Shown in pieces: positions 22,940 through 33,778 of a DNA stretch of 64,000 nucleotides (positions within the stretch are counted from its first letter, which is position 1; every line of letters starts with the position of its first letter). The stretch is from Tubulanus polymorphus. Its lineage: Eukaryota > Nemertea > Palaeonemertea > Tubulaniformes > Tubulanidae. The stretch is from contig NC_134026.1 in the NCBI RefSeq assembly GCF_964204645.1, forward strand, positions 13,792,450-13,856,449, read 5' to 3'. Made by a program: the position numbers and the translations under genes. Under the pieces are notes generated by a model. That model did no database searches. It was not told the DNA's origin and saw only the letters and a program-made list of their open reading frames with translations.

Positions 22940-23538
22940 TATTTTAGTTAATTTTTGTTCTGATTCATTTTCTGTTTCGACGTTTGGTTGTAGTACATCT
23001 GTTTCGTTCTTACCTGATTTATATTCCATAGGTTTGATGTTCGAAAATGTTATGACGCCAGTAGAAATTAATGTCATAACCGATCCTAATTGAAATGAAG
23101 CATATCCGACCCATTTTTGTAATTCAGTCATAACTAAGTAGTCATTTTTCAAATCACTATATAATTTATTTCATCATCAATTGGTATTAACTGGTTACAT
23201 AACTTAGAATAACATTTGACAATACCATCTGAAATAGAATCATTTATTTTAGCTAATCTAGCTTCTTCATAAATCTTAAAATATTTTATTACTTTATCTG
23301 GTTTCATAGCATCTAATTCTTGAAAAGTAATAGTCTTAGTTAAAAATTGTTTACACTTTCCGCTAGCAATCAATAGTTCAAGATGGTGTTTACAATATAA
23401 GTAGTATTCATAATCTATATTGTTATTAACTTGAATATTATTTTCAATTTTGGTTGGAATATCCTTATTATCGCTAATACCTAAATCATCTAATGTTTTT
23501 TCAATATCAATACTATTCTTACTCGATTTCTTTGACAT
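22931..23538 (-). pseudogene. Polinton accessory protein AB (split by frameshift)
   Basis: Minus strand. The first frame, 23538-23149, begins MSKKSSKNSIDIEKTLDDLG and is open. It ends after PIDDEINYIVI, and a second frame (23152-22931) continues with NDYLVMTELQKWVGYASFQL. In the relic copy at 12280-12876 the two halves are in one frame, which argues that a small indel split the gene here. Residues in the middle (KHHLELLIASGKCK, ARLAKINDS) are conserved between copies, so the protein was under constraint when the copies diverged. I do not recognise the family. Confidence 0.65.
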
Positions 23539-23539
23539 T

Positions 23540-23781
23540 TATATTAGAGAAATTTGATAAGAAAAATATTATAAGTATTATAAAATGATACCAGTATCTC
23601 TTTAGATTAATACTAGCTTAGTTAAAGGTAAATAATTTTATTATTAGTCATTGTTTTTTTAGTATTTTTTATTTGTGATATAAAGTATTCTTTTTTGAAA
23701 AGAAAATATTAAAAAAACAATAACTAATACTAGTTGAAGATATGTAATTTTTAATACTTTTTATTTAAAATCTATTATTCT
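23540..23781. other. Intergenic leader of gene AB
   Basis: AT-rich, about 240 bp, with poly-A phrases (AAAAAAACAATAACT) shared with the leader of the relic copy. It probably holds a promoter for the AB-C-integrase-ATPase gene series, but no TATA position can be fixed in such AT-rich sequence. Confidence 0.35.
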
Positions 23782-24441
23782 TTAACCACTCATTAAAGAC
23801 TCAACGTATTGTTCATTATTTGGATTATTGTTCCATTGATCAATAAATTTCTTTGCCTTTGTTAACTGTTCTAAATATAACTGTAAATCTAGTTTATTAG
23901 ATTTGATTTGATTTTCTTTCTTTTAAAGAGGTCTTAAATTTTTCCAACCCCAAATAAGTTTTTTATTGTATTCATCATTCATGTTAAATTTAGATATTGG
24001 TAACACATGATCAATATGGTAATAGTCCCCATAATTATCTATGTTCATTTTATCGTCGAATTGAAAATAATCCATGATTTGAGAAATTCATCTGAACAAC
24101 CCAACAAATGTTTCTGAATGTGTTTCTTTGTTGAATAATTGTGTTAATCTAGATCTTAAGCATTGTTTCAATCTAAAATTAAGATCGGTTTGATATCTTT
24201 TTCTCATATATTCTGCCGTATAATAATTATAATGTTCTATATTATCTTCTCGGTATTGTTTGGTATATAGTTTAGTGCAAGTTTTACAGCAATATTGAAA
24301 ACCATCTTTGCTAATCTTACGCTTACTAAATTCTGTTAAAGCTTATTTATCTAATTCACATTTAGAACACTTCTTGTAGTATATATTTATAACACCAGTG
24401 TTATTTGTAATATTAATACTTTGTGGTTGTTCTGGCTCCAT
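23782..24441 (-). pseudogene. HNH endonuclease
   Basis: The minus-strand frame from the ATG at 24441 has an N-terminal zinc-binding region (KKCSKCELDK, then FQYCCKTC), a basic helical region (YMRKRYQTDLNFRLKQCLRSR) and the HNH core YHIDHVLPISKFN. After this comes WKNLRPL and a C-terminus with LDLQLYLEQLTKAKKFIDQW. The architecture is that of virus- and intron-associated HNH nucleases. Three stops interrupt it (after CELDK, after TFVGLFR, after RPL), so it is dead here. The C-terminal part matches the fragment at 10821-11006. HNH nucleases are not part of the standard Polinton core, so this is either cargo or a lineage-specific gene. Confidence 0.8.
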
Positions 24442-24566
24442 TTATTATACATATTTTTTTACTAAATTGGTTAATATTTTAGAATCCTCTTCCATTTCTT
24501 CGACCAACGTCATCCTTTTTCATTCCTCGCTGCTTTTGATCGGTTCGGTTCCTTGATATCTAAATC

Positions 24567-24900
24567 ATACCAGTTACAATACCCGCGTCACATGCGGGCA
24601 TACAGGAGCGCTTTTGCTTAATGCGCATGCGTTAATCATAATTATATATTCATTCTATAAATTCTGTAAAATAGAAACAACTGAACACATAAAATATCAA
24701 AACGCGTGTGCACTAGGCAAGACCGGGCATTCAGGCCCGGTTTGGATCAATGCGCATGCGCTAATCATAATTATATATTCATTCTGTAAATAGAAACAAC
24801 CGACATGAAATATCTAAATCATACCACTAGGCAAGACCGGGCATTCTGGCCCGGTTTGGATCAATGCGCATGCGCTAATCATAATTGAAACGACTGAACA
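24567..24900. repeat. Tandem repeat with GC hairpins inside the Polinton
   Basis: Two complete units and one partial unit share CAATGCGCATGCGCTAATCATAATT. The two complete ones also share ACTAGGCAAGACCGGGCATTC followed by a complementary GCCCGGT that can pair with ACCGGGC. The stem and the palindrome TGCGCATGCGC are the only GC-rich features in an AT-rich element, placed between the HNH gene and the right TIR. A regulatory or replication role is possible but unproven. Confidence 0.75.
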
Positions 24901-25669
24901 TAAAAATTCACCAATCAGATTTACACAATACATTATACAAGTTGTTCAGTCGTTTCTCCCAATACATCATTTTATTTCTATATACAAAATCTATAATTAC
25001 AAACATTTTTTCAATTGCTGGTAAATATTTAACTACATCAACAAATGTTAAACTTAATCATTGGAGTCTCAATGTTTTTGAAATTCTTATATAGTTTCTT
25101 CGTTGATCTTTTGGTGTTTCTTGTGCCAATTTCTATTGGTTCGATATCCATTGCTGTTGATTCCTCAGGCAGAAAGAGTATCTTGAGTTTCTCTATCGCT
25201 TCTTGATGTGTATGACGTTTATTAATCTAAAAGATATTAGCGGTAACTCTAGCTATCTAAAAGATATACAAAATACACTTAAATATATCTAAAGATTTCA
25301 TATTTAATAGCCCTAATAACTACAAAAACAGTACTTACATTTAGATTTAGAATTGTAAACTATAAACTCCTAATTGCGTTTCGAGAGATAGAATATCCTA
25401 AGCGTTATGTTACAGCGTCTATTCAGTTCCGGTGCGATTTCGACATGAACACGTCGTCGATTATGCCACGTCATCTAGTTCCGGTACACCTTCAAGAATG
25501 ATCTAATGTATATGTCTCTGCAGCATACTATGACTTATATGTCTCGGCGTCATAGTAACAGCTGTTACAGCTGTGAATTTATAGATTTATTCCATAGCTC
25601 TTTACATGGAATGTATATAGGCTCAAATAGAATCATGTTCTAGTATAAACAGCTATATATTATATCATG
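24901..25669. other. Polinton right non-coding region
   Basis: No convincing gene. A minus-strand frame from about 25228 to 25038 (MDIEPIEIGTRNTKRSTKK...) is open and preceded by a TTTTAG acceptor-like site at about 25230; it may be a short unrecognised ORF. The segment 25.38-25.55 kb is less AT-rich than the rest of the element. Confidence 0.35.
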
Positions 25670-26057
25670 TATATATGTATTATTTCAATCACACTTTACT
25701 AACACTTTTAATGTTTAAAAATCTAACTCATACAAATATGAATATTGAAATAATGTTTAAAATATATCTATATATCTATTCTATAAGAGCTCACACTTTT
25801 ATATAGAATAATCTGTCAATTTAAATGTTTTTCATTTATATTTTATTCATGTATATGAATATTTTAAGAGTAATAGGGGTAATGGGCTTTCAGGCTAAAG
25901 GTTGAAGGGGCTAGTGAGTAAAAAATGAAAATAACAATAATTTCCTGTTGAATTAGGAGTGTGCGCGACTAATTCAACTGGAAATTATTGTTATTTTCAT
26001 TTATTTACGAGCTCGACCCTTCGACCTTTGGCCTGAAAGCCCATTACCCCTATTACT
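25670..26057 (-). repeat. Right terminal inverted repeat with terminal palindrome
   Basis: Reverse complement of 15484-15868. It carries the same internal palindrome centred on about 25968 (loop TGTGCGCGACT) and ends CCCATTACCCCTATTACT at 26057, next to the AGTACA duplication. Confidence 0.9.
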
Positions 26058-26263
26058 AGTACATTTTATTGTAAATAATCTTATACCGGCACTATTTCTG
26101 TATAGCCTTATCGCAGTCATTTCCTAAGGTCCAGTATAAATACTGCTGTACTCTTAACTCTATGAAACAGTTCAAAATAAACTCCATATATTGCAGTTCT
26201 AGTCTTCAGTTCTTGCCTCAGGCCAGTTTTTGCGTTCACATTTTGGTCCCTCGAGCCGGACAC

Positions 26264-27862
26264 ATGGAGGGAGAGCTGGAGGCTAAACTCAGAAAGCTAC
26301 GTCGTGCCCGTGGGGCCAAGAAGGGTACCTTTACCCGACGATGCAACAAGTCTTCAGACCGTGTGGCGATGGAAACTTCTCGTGAAAAACTCGAAGCCGT
26401 TTTACTGGAGATCGATGAAGCCGTGAATGAGATCTACGCTGTCAATGAAGAACTGGTATGCCTCCTCGAAACTGATGCCGAGATTGAAGCCGAAGACCAA
26501 TATATGGATGCAGTAGATACACACCACCGAACTATCGTCCAGATGATTACCATAGACAGCAAAAACCAGTCGACACATCGATTAAGTGATACTGCTACCG
26601 AAGATGATGACCGCGCCGAAGATGAATACGACGATGACCAGCCATTGCCCTTGCCGTCCAGACAACCGCATGCAGGTGACCCTGCAGAATGGCCACGATG
26701 GTATGGTCTGTTTTGCTCTAAAGTTGATCGCCAGGTGGCTTTAACAGATGACGAAAAGATGACCCACCTTCAGAATTCCGTCGCCGGTCCACCGCAGAAG
26801 TTAATTGCCGGCAGGCTATTTGATGGTCGACTTTATGGTGACGCTCTTCACGCACTGATGAACAGATACGGCAAAGAAAATGATATTGTCCATGCTTGTT
26901 TTAGAGCCGTTTTTGACCACCCGCCGCTCAAAGTGCACGATGCCACAGCACTAAAGAACTTCCACGGAGCAGTCCATTCAGCCGTGACCACTTTGAGGAC
27001 CCTTGGTTTTGATGGTGATCTGTCGAGTGCTGAAAATCTACGTAGAATTCTTCAAAAGCTACCGTTAGACTTGAAGCGTGACTGGGGAAAGCAAGCACTC
27101 GAGATTGAAGCTGCACGCCAACGTCCGACCCTTATCCATTTCAACGACTGGTTGTCACTTCAACTGAGAGTCCTGCTCAGCTACGTTGATGTCCAGAAGA
27201 GCGATGATCATCATGGCAGAAATTCAAGGACGAGTGGCTGTAAATCCGTGTTGCAGACTGAAGCTGACTCTAGTACTGATGATGTCCCATCTTCACATGC
27301 TACTGGTAAACCTACAACTTGGAAGAAAGACGTCTGCCCTTGCTGCAAACAGACTCACACACTGATGATGTGCCGAATTTTTAAATCGAAAACCGTGGAT
27401 GATCGAGCTCGTTTTGTTGCTGACAGCAGTCTATGCTTCTCGTGTCTACGTCCAGGACACAGGTCACGTTTCTGCCGTTCCAAGAAGACTTGCAGTGTTC
27501 CCGAATGCAGATTGAAGCACCACCCGATGTTACATGGAAACAGCCGCGTTTATCCATTCAGATCTAGCACAGGTGTCAGCACCTTGGCCGCCACCTCCTC
27601 TGACACAACAGAACGAAAGATTGCCGCGTTTACAAATAAGTCTAAAGAAGTGTTACTTCAAGTGGTACCGATCAGAGTTCAAGGTGAAAATGGTGAAACG
27701 GCTGACACACTGAGCTCTGTTAGCGGAGACAGCTGCGAACCCGGAGACCAGTCCTGCATTGGAAACACGTCCACCAGTGTTTCCAAAGATCACCCCACCA
27801 GACCTCCCTGCTGCCTCAAAAAGAAAGTATACGTCAGACGACCGATTGACCCTCCATTGTGA
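26264..27862 (+). pseudogene. gag: BEL/Pao gag, fused to foreign sequence at its 3' end
   Basis: Open plus-strand frame. I choose the Met at 26264 (MEGELEAKLRKLRRARGAKK), directly after the BEL leader, over the upstream in-frame Met at 26162, which lies within the LTR. Features: an N-terminal coiled-coil region, an acidic stretch, the DPAEWPRWYGLF motif of the BEL gag domain (about 26680), and Cys/His knuckles near the C-terminus (CPCCKQTHTLMMC, CFSCLRPGH, CSVPECRLKHH). LLQVVPIRVQGENGE begins the protease boundary at about 27650, but the protease active-site DSG never appears. From about 27710 the frame runs into unrelated sequence and stops at 27862. Protease, RT, RNase H and integrase of this element are not in the window. 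Confidence 0.85.
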
Positions 27863-28004
27863 GTTGATGGCATCTCAAAAAGAAACAGAGAAGATGAAAC
27901 GACGGAAACTAGCCCTTGAAATAAAAAAACTGGAAATGGAAATTAGCGCCTTGGAAGCCCAACAAAACCTTTTTACGATTTGTGAGATAACTGGAGAAAA
28001 ATAA
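27759..28004 (+). pseudogene. Harbinger Myb/SANT-like protein, C-terminal fragment
   Basis: An 81-codon frame ending in a charged coiled coil (KETEKMKRRKLALEIKKLEM, then EISALEAQQN), like the C-terminal tail of the second protein of PIF/Harbinger transposons. The DNA-binding SANT/Myb domain itself is absent, cut off at the junction with the BEL gag at about 27.71-27.76 kb. Convergent with the transposase at 28154. The role is inferred from position and coiled-coil character, not from a diagnostic motif. Confidence 0.5.
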
Positions 28005-28561
28005 AGAATCATTGTAAATTAAATATTATTAATATATATTGCATTACTGGATGTATATACGTACATGAAATTAATTAAAATATAATTTATTTGTTTTTGA
28101 ACTCTTTTAACTAAAATTATACGAACAATGATTCCATACATAAGTTGATTGTTTTATTCGAAATGTCTTTGAGCGAACATTGCCCTGTATGCAATACCAT
28201 GAAGGTGACCACCATCTACTGCCTCCTCTTCTCCATCATCTTCCTCGTGACCATCCATGCCCATCATCATTGGTTCCGGTTCCTGTAAATCAAGAGCTAT
28301 GTTGTGTAGGACCATGCACGCTACGATAATTTTGCACACTCGATCAGGTGACATTCGAATTTCTCCATGCAAGGCATGAAATCGACGTTTCAAAATTCCA
28401 AATGCCCTCTCGATGATACATCTTGTTGTTTTGAGTGACCTGTTGTACCTCCTCTCCGCACGAGTTCGAGGTTCCATAAATGGTGTAAGTAGGAAACGCC
28501 GACACGCGTAGCCGCTGTCGCCAAGAATCACCCCATTATATTCCGGGTGCTCTTCTAAATA

Positions 28562-29253
28562 CCTGAAAGGACATGGGAAAGGTTATTTTTTCGATATAGC
28601 GATGCAATTCAGGCCATATTTTTTAATCCAATGTCCCTGATTCAAGGGAGTGTAAGAAACAAGTTATTATAGGCCATATGTCTCTCTCATAGATCTCATG
28701 ATCCAGCGGGTGTAAAAGTGGGCCGAAAAAATGAAATTTTTATGAACGAATAAATACGTACTGCAATGTCAAGATATTTTCCCATTAAAATTATAATTGA
28801 TCCAACCTATCGACTAGACACACCTGCTAAGAGGAGATGATCGAAATATGTGGCTGTCATGGGTTGATCCTGGCCATTTAGCGACAACGTTAATAAAGCG
28901 AGCTGAAAAATAAAAGAAATATTGTTGTTAATTGCTTTGGGAAAACACATTTATAATACCTGTTTGGCTACTACTTAATCTGCAAAGTGGGGTTTTCAGG
29001 AAAACAAATGCACAAAAAAACTTTAAACTGAATGAACATTCTAGTGAATTGAAATCAAACGAAGGGATAATATGCAGTAACTTTCGGCAAATTTAATTAC
29101 ATCAAAAATCTAGGTGGATTAGCGGTAGGCCCTATTTAACAATTGCATTCACTTCAAAACACTTAGGACTCATATCCCGCACGCATTTTTGCAGTTTGAT
29201 AAACATTTTGTGACACTTAGGTAAATTAAGCAATTAAAATCCCGTACCGAAAG
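28562..29253. other. Introns of the HARBI1-like gene
   Basis: Non-coding apart from the short exon at about 28815-28897 (minus strand). The remainder is ordinary AT-rich intron sequence up to the ATAACTG duplication at 29254-29260. Confidence 0.6.
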
Positions 29254-29260
29254 ATAACTG

Positions 29261-29355
29261 ACTACAAAGTCTCTTTATTCAGCCACGTAACTACATCCGG
29301 CCTACACTAGGTTACATAAACAACCTAACACTAATACACTGACGTAAGACACTAC
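29261..29355 (-). repeat. 3' LTR of the Gypsy element
   Basis: Pairs with 33684-33778; shared phrases include ACTACAAAGTCTCTTTATTC and CACTGACGTAAGACACTAC on the plus strand. Mismatches: G/A in ACTAGG/ATTACATAA and A/C in AAACA/CACCTAAC. Adjoined internally by the polypurine tract at 29356-29370. Confidence 0.85.
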
Positions 29356-29685
29356 TTTCCCTCCTTTTACCAGATTTTGAATGAACTTACAAAACTAAAA
29401 ACCTATAATACGAATAATTTGTATTTCCCGTTAACCACAAGTAACACCAGTCTAATCAAACTATATGGACATAAAGTCAAAAACTACAAGTATCTAAATT
29501 AAACATTATTAAGTCCAAACACTGTTCTAGTAACTAAACTACTCCCGTAACCCAACTATCGCTAAACTTATAACTTGACTTAGGGTCCTACTAATTGGAA
29601 CTTCATATAAGCAAATATCAAACTCAGACATGATCCAAAATTCCGTTAACTAATTAAGATACAGCTGCTACGAATTAATTCCTCA

Positions 29686-32409
29686 CTACACGTAATCTTT
29701 AAATCTAGCCGGTACGCGTACGTTTCGACCTGATCTCATTTGTACCGGTTGATCGTCAGCCGGCAACTCCGAATCGAGCAAGCCAGAATCGGTGACTATA
29801 CCGTCGGGCCTTGACTCGATGTCAGAATCGGAATTAGATTTCTCGTCAGCATCATCCGCCTCTACGAATTTCTTTAGGTGAGCGGGATTTCTGACGTACT
29901 GGTTACCGCTCTCAGATTGAACCGTTACGCCTTTATCGTCCCTGCTAACTACTACTAAGGCCTTATCCGCGTAACGCGTAGACAGTTTATTCTCTTTTCT
30001 CTGTTCGATCAATACGCGATCACCAGATTTCAGATCGCTTGGTTTAGCTCGACGACGCGTATCTGCGAAATCTTTGCCTTTTTGTTTCTCCTCCCTATCG
30101 CGATCTCTGACGGCCTGATCTGAGACATATTCTCGATCGCCGAACTCAGGCAATTTTGTACGGGTTTCCGGGCCAAACATAATCTTGGACGGCGATACAC
30201 CGGTCGTTTCTCGCGGAGTGGAGTGGTAAGCTAATAAGAACTTATACAGTTCTCCCTGCCAGTCCTTACCCTCCGCTTGTGCAATCCGCATGCTCTTTAG
30301 TAATGTCCTATTTTGCCGTTCTATCTCCCCATTAGCCTGTGGCCAGATGGGGGGCTTAACCTGTGCTCGATATTAATCTCGGCCAGGTAATGTTGGAATT
30401 TTCCGAGATGAATTGCCTCCCGTTGTCAGTTTTCAGCGACCTTGGTAACCCAAACGCTGCGAATATTTTATCTAAACAACGTATTATCTCGCGGGACCTT
30501 AAATCCCTGATTATCTCGACTCCCAAGAATCGGCTATAATAATCGATAATTGCCAATACGTATTCCCCTCCCGGCATCGGGCCAAGGAGGTCTGCGGCGG
30601 TATCCTGCCACGGCCCAGCCGGCAGCTCGTACCTTTTCATCGGTTCCGGTCTAGACGGCAGACTAACAAGTTGGCAACCCCGGCATGGGTTCACAACTCT
30701 CTCTGCATCACGATCTATGCCCGGCCACCATACTTTCGCTCTCAACCGACGCTTCGTTTTCACGATCCCTTGATGGCCCTCATGCGCGAGGCTCACGGCG
30801 CGTTTCCGTGGTGATTCGGGGATAACGATACGGCAGCCCCGTAAGATCAGGTTATCGACAGCGCAAAGTTCAGTCCGAACGTTCTTATACCCCAGCGGAC
30901 AGTCGTGCCACTTATCCGTCTCGATGCACTCTCTGACGATTTGTAGCTTCTCGTCAGACTCGGATGCTCTGCCGATCTCTGAAACCTTCAGCGCGACTGG
31001 CGTAGCGTGAGCTACGATAAACCGCACATACTCCTCGCCCATATTGTCGTCGTTTCCGTCCGACGGATTAATCAGCCGCGATAGCGCGTCTGCGGCCATT
31101 TCTTTACCGGGAATATGCTTGACGGTGAAGTCATAGGGTTGCAAACGTAATACCCACCTCTCAATCCGCGCGAATGGTTTAGACCTTGGCGAATAAATGA
31201 AAGTCAGAGGTTTATGATCCGTAACGATATCGAACCGTATACCGTAAAGAAACGTGTGGAATCTCTCACATGCCCACACGATTCCCAGCGCCTCTCTCTC
31301 CGTTTGCGAATAACGCCTCTCAACCTGAGATAGGCTGCGATTTGCATAATACACGACGCGTTTTACCTTGTCCTGCGTTTGCACTAACATTGCCCCCAGA
31401 CCGACTGGGCTGGCGTCGACTATAATTTCAGTCGGGGCACCCTTTTCGAAATACGCTAGTGTATCTGCTTTACCGAGCTCTAGTTTCAGCTTACCAAACG
31501 CACGGTCGTGTTCTTTACCCCAGTGGAACGATACGCCGTTTCGGGTGAGCAGTCTCAACGGATCCGCGATTGTCGACAAATTATTGATGAATCGACTACT
31601 GAAATTCACCAAGCCCAGGAAGCTCCGGACTTCAGATGCGGAATTCGGCTTCCTTGCCTCGAGAACAGCTTTCACGCAATCTTTGACCAACATACTCTAT
31701 CTCGGGTAAACGTATGTGGCATTTCGGCAGATTCACAGTGAGTCCGTTTTTTGCTAAAGTTTCCAGCACTTTGATAAGACGAGCATCGTGCTCATCGTCC
31801 CCTTTCCCGTGAATAATAAAGTCATCTGAAATGTTCGCGACGCCCGGACAATCAGCAAGAACCTGCTTAACGACATGTTGGAAGAGTTCCGGGGCTGAAC
31901 ATAAGTCTTTTTTAACGGAAAATACCAAGATGACATGAAAACGTTTTTATACTGCGCGATTCCTCTTCAAGTTCTAACTGGTGAAATCCACTCTTCAGAT
32001 CTATCTTACTAAAGACAGTACTACCATTCATGCTCTGAATTACCTCGTCAACCGTCGGAATCGGGTGACGCTCACGTATGACGGCTGTGTTTGCTTGCCG
32101 CATATCTACACAGACGCGAATATCCCCCGACGGTTTCGGCGCAATTACAAGTGGAGAGACCCAGGGCGTCGGTCCTTCCACCTTTTCGATTATGTCTTCC
32201 TCAAGGGGCTGATTAATCTTTGTTTCTAATCTGTCACGCAAGGCGAATGGAATTCTCCGAGAATTCTGCGCTACCGGTTTGATATTCTCATCCACATGGA
32301 TTTTAGCTTGGTAGCCCTTTAGTTTACCGACCCCCGAACAAATTTCCGGATATCGTTTCTCAATATCGCTTATCGTTATGCGTTTGTCGCTAATTGTATT
32401 AATGCCCAA
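29686..32409 (-). pseudogene. pol: Ty3/Gypsy pol: RT, RNase H, integrase
   Basis: Order on the minus strand: RT fingers and palm (32409-31912; SGDIRVCVDMRQAN, VFSKIDLKSGFHQLELE), the RT active-site region VANISDDFIIHGK (about 31830), RNase H (EIIVDASPVGLGAML, about 31420), and integrase. The integrase has the HHCC finger (HEGHQGIVKTKRRLRAKVWW, then CRGCQ), the core TAADLLGPMPGGEYVLAIID and LKTDNGRQF, and C-terminal residues in the frame 30291-29686 (LAYHSTPRETTGVSPSKIMF). Frameshifts lie at about 31.92, 31.65 and 30.36 kb, the last in the integrase core between the second Asp and the Glu, so pol is inactive as it stands although every domain is represented. Confidence 0.9.
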
Positions 32410-32518
32410 TCCGACCTTGAGAACGCCCAGTTTCTCAGCAGTAGATTTTCCAATCAGCGATCTGCCTTTACCGCTAATAACGAGGAACCGGTCGCCAACT
32501 CCGAGGGTTGTGACGAAT

Positions 32519-33609
32519 TTACCGACTGTAGATAACGGTTCTACTGAACCGTATGGGTGGAGTTTTTTTCGATACCCGCACCGCAGTGCAGCTGATTTTC
32601 TGCTTTTTCAAATAATTCCACGTATCGGAGTCAATCACATTCACGGTTGAACCCGAGTCAACCAACGCTCGTATAATTATATCGCCTACTTTTAAATCGA
32701 TGACGCCATCGCGCATCTCGTGACGCAACGAAAACAAGCTCTCTCCGACGGTGAATGGATATTCGGCCTCGTCATCGGAATCTCCCGCCACTGCGTTTGT
32801 TTTGTTTCTGTGTCTCGGCTCCCGGCCAACAGTGAACTTACTCTTACAGCATTTTGCGAAGTGACCCACTTTTCCACATTTCTTGCAGGAAGCTGACTGG
32901 GCAGGACATGATTTATCTTTTGAAATATGTCCCTGTTTCCCGCAACGGTAACACGTAATATCTGACTTCGCGCCAGAACGATAATTTCTACTGTAAACAT
33001 TCGGCTTCGGTTTCCTCCTATCGACATGATTAACCTCACTTCTCGGTTTAACTTCCTCCATCTGCCTAGACTGTATATCGACGGCTTCCATAGCTCTGGC
33101 TAGACTCAAAACAGTATTCAAATCGAGGGCTTCGCCTTTCTGAAGAAGTTCCCTTCGTAGCTGCGAGGACCTACATGATTCAACGACATGATCGCAAATC
33201 TGTTCCTTCTCGTCGGCAAACTCAGTTTTTCGCCTGATTGCGTAATCTGGCAACAAACTGGTCTACTGTTTCCGAACCCTCCTGTTTCAGGGAACGAAAA
33301 ATGTGTCTTTCGAAAGTTTTATTTAATTTCGGGACGAAAAATTATCTAACTTACGAACCGCCTTTTTGAACTCATCATCTTGCTCGCCTGGGACTCCAGG
33401 AACGAAACCTACTTCTGGTAGTGTTTCAAACATTTCCTGTACATCCATTCCGGCTGAGTGGAGTAACAGGGCTCTCTTCTGGCCCGCGTCCCGTATACCC
33501 TTTCCTTCGACGTAATAAAGAAACGCTTTCATTCACCGTTTCCATCTGGGTCCCACGCTCGAAGCATCCTCAGCACAGTCAAACTTTACCATCGGAGCGA
33601 CATCCATTT
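32519..33609 (-). pseudogene. gag: Ty3/Gypsy gag and protease
   Basis: Gag begins at 33609 (MDVAPMVKFD), just inside the 5' LTR. An in-frame TGA interrupts it at about 33537, and a further break lies at about 33.3 kb. The frame 33256-32519 then carries two zinc knuckles (CYRCGKQGHISKDKSC; CKKCGKVGHFAKCC) and an aspartic protease active site LVDSGSTVNVID (about 32660). Reading frames on the opposite strand are shadows. Confidence 0.85.
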
Positions 33610-33683
33610 TAGAACTTTAGTTTATCCTCGTCGCCATTTGTGACGTCCAACTGATTAAATACGGACAATAGAGTTAGACAATA

Positions 33684-33778
33684 CTACAAAGTCTCTTTAT
33701 TCAGCCACGTAACTACATCCGGCCTACACTAGATTACATAAACCACCTAACACTAATACACTGACGTAAGACACTACA
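33684..33778 (-). repeat. 5' LTR of the Gypsy element
   Basis: Partner of 29261-29355. On the minus strand it starts TGTAGTGTCTTACGTC and is followed by the leader to gag, which contains AAATGGCGACGAGGA, a phrase frequent in Gypsy leaders. Confidence 0.85.

Larger units (their letters stand above)
15484..26057. mobile_element. Polinton/Maverick-type element, 10.57 kb, with 6-bp target duplication
   Basis: The ends AGTAATAGGGG...CCCCTATTACT are flanked by a perfect 6-bp duplication AGTACA (15478-15483 and 26058-26063), the length expected for Polinton integrase. Inverted repeats of about 385 bp bound the element. Plus strand: C2H2 protein, type B DNA polymerase, C2H2 protein. Minus strand: HNH nuclease, proteins AB and C, chromodomain integrase, truncated ATPase. 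The interior is uniformly AT-rich against its BEL host. Most large genes carry frameshifts or stops. Major and minor capsid genes and a cysteine protease were not found, and the ATPase stops before a Walker B motif. Together with a length below that usual for full Polintons, this suggests an internal deletion near 20.4-20.9 kb. Confidence 0.9.
29261..33778 (-). mobile_element. Ty3/Gypsy LTR retrotransposon, near full length (4.5 kb)
   Basis: Two direct repeats of about 95 bp (29261-29355 and 33684-33778) flank a minus-strand gag-pol. The identical heptamer ATAACTG lies outside both ends (29254-29260 and 33779-33785), so a 5-7-bp target duplication is present. A polypurine tract (minus strand GGTAAAAGGAGGGAA) abuts the 3' LTR. 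The LTRs differ at only about two positions, so the insertion is recent, yet the coding frames carry several breaks. The LTRs are unusually short for this superfamily. Confidence 0.9.
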
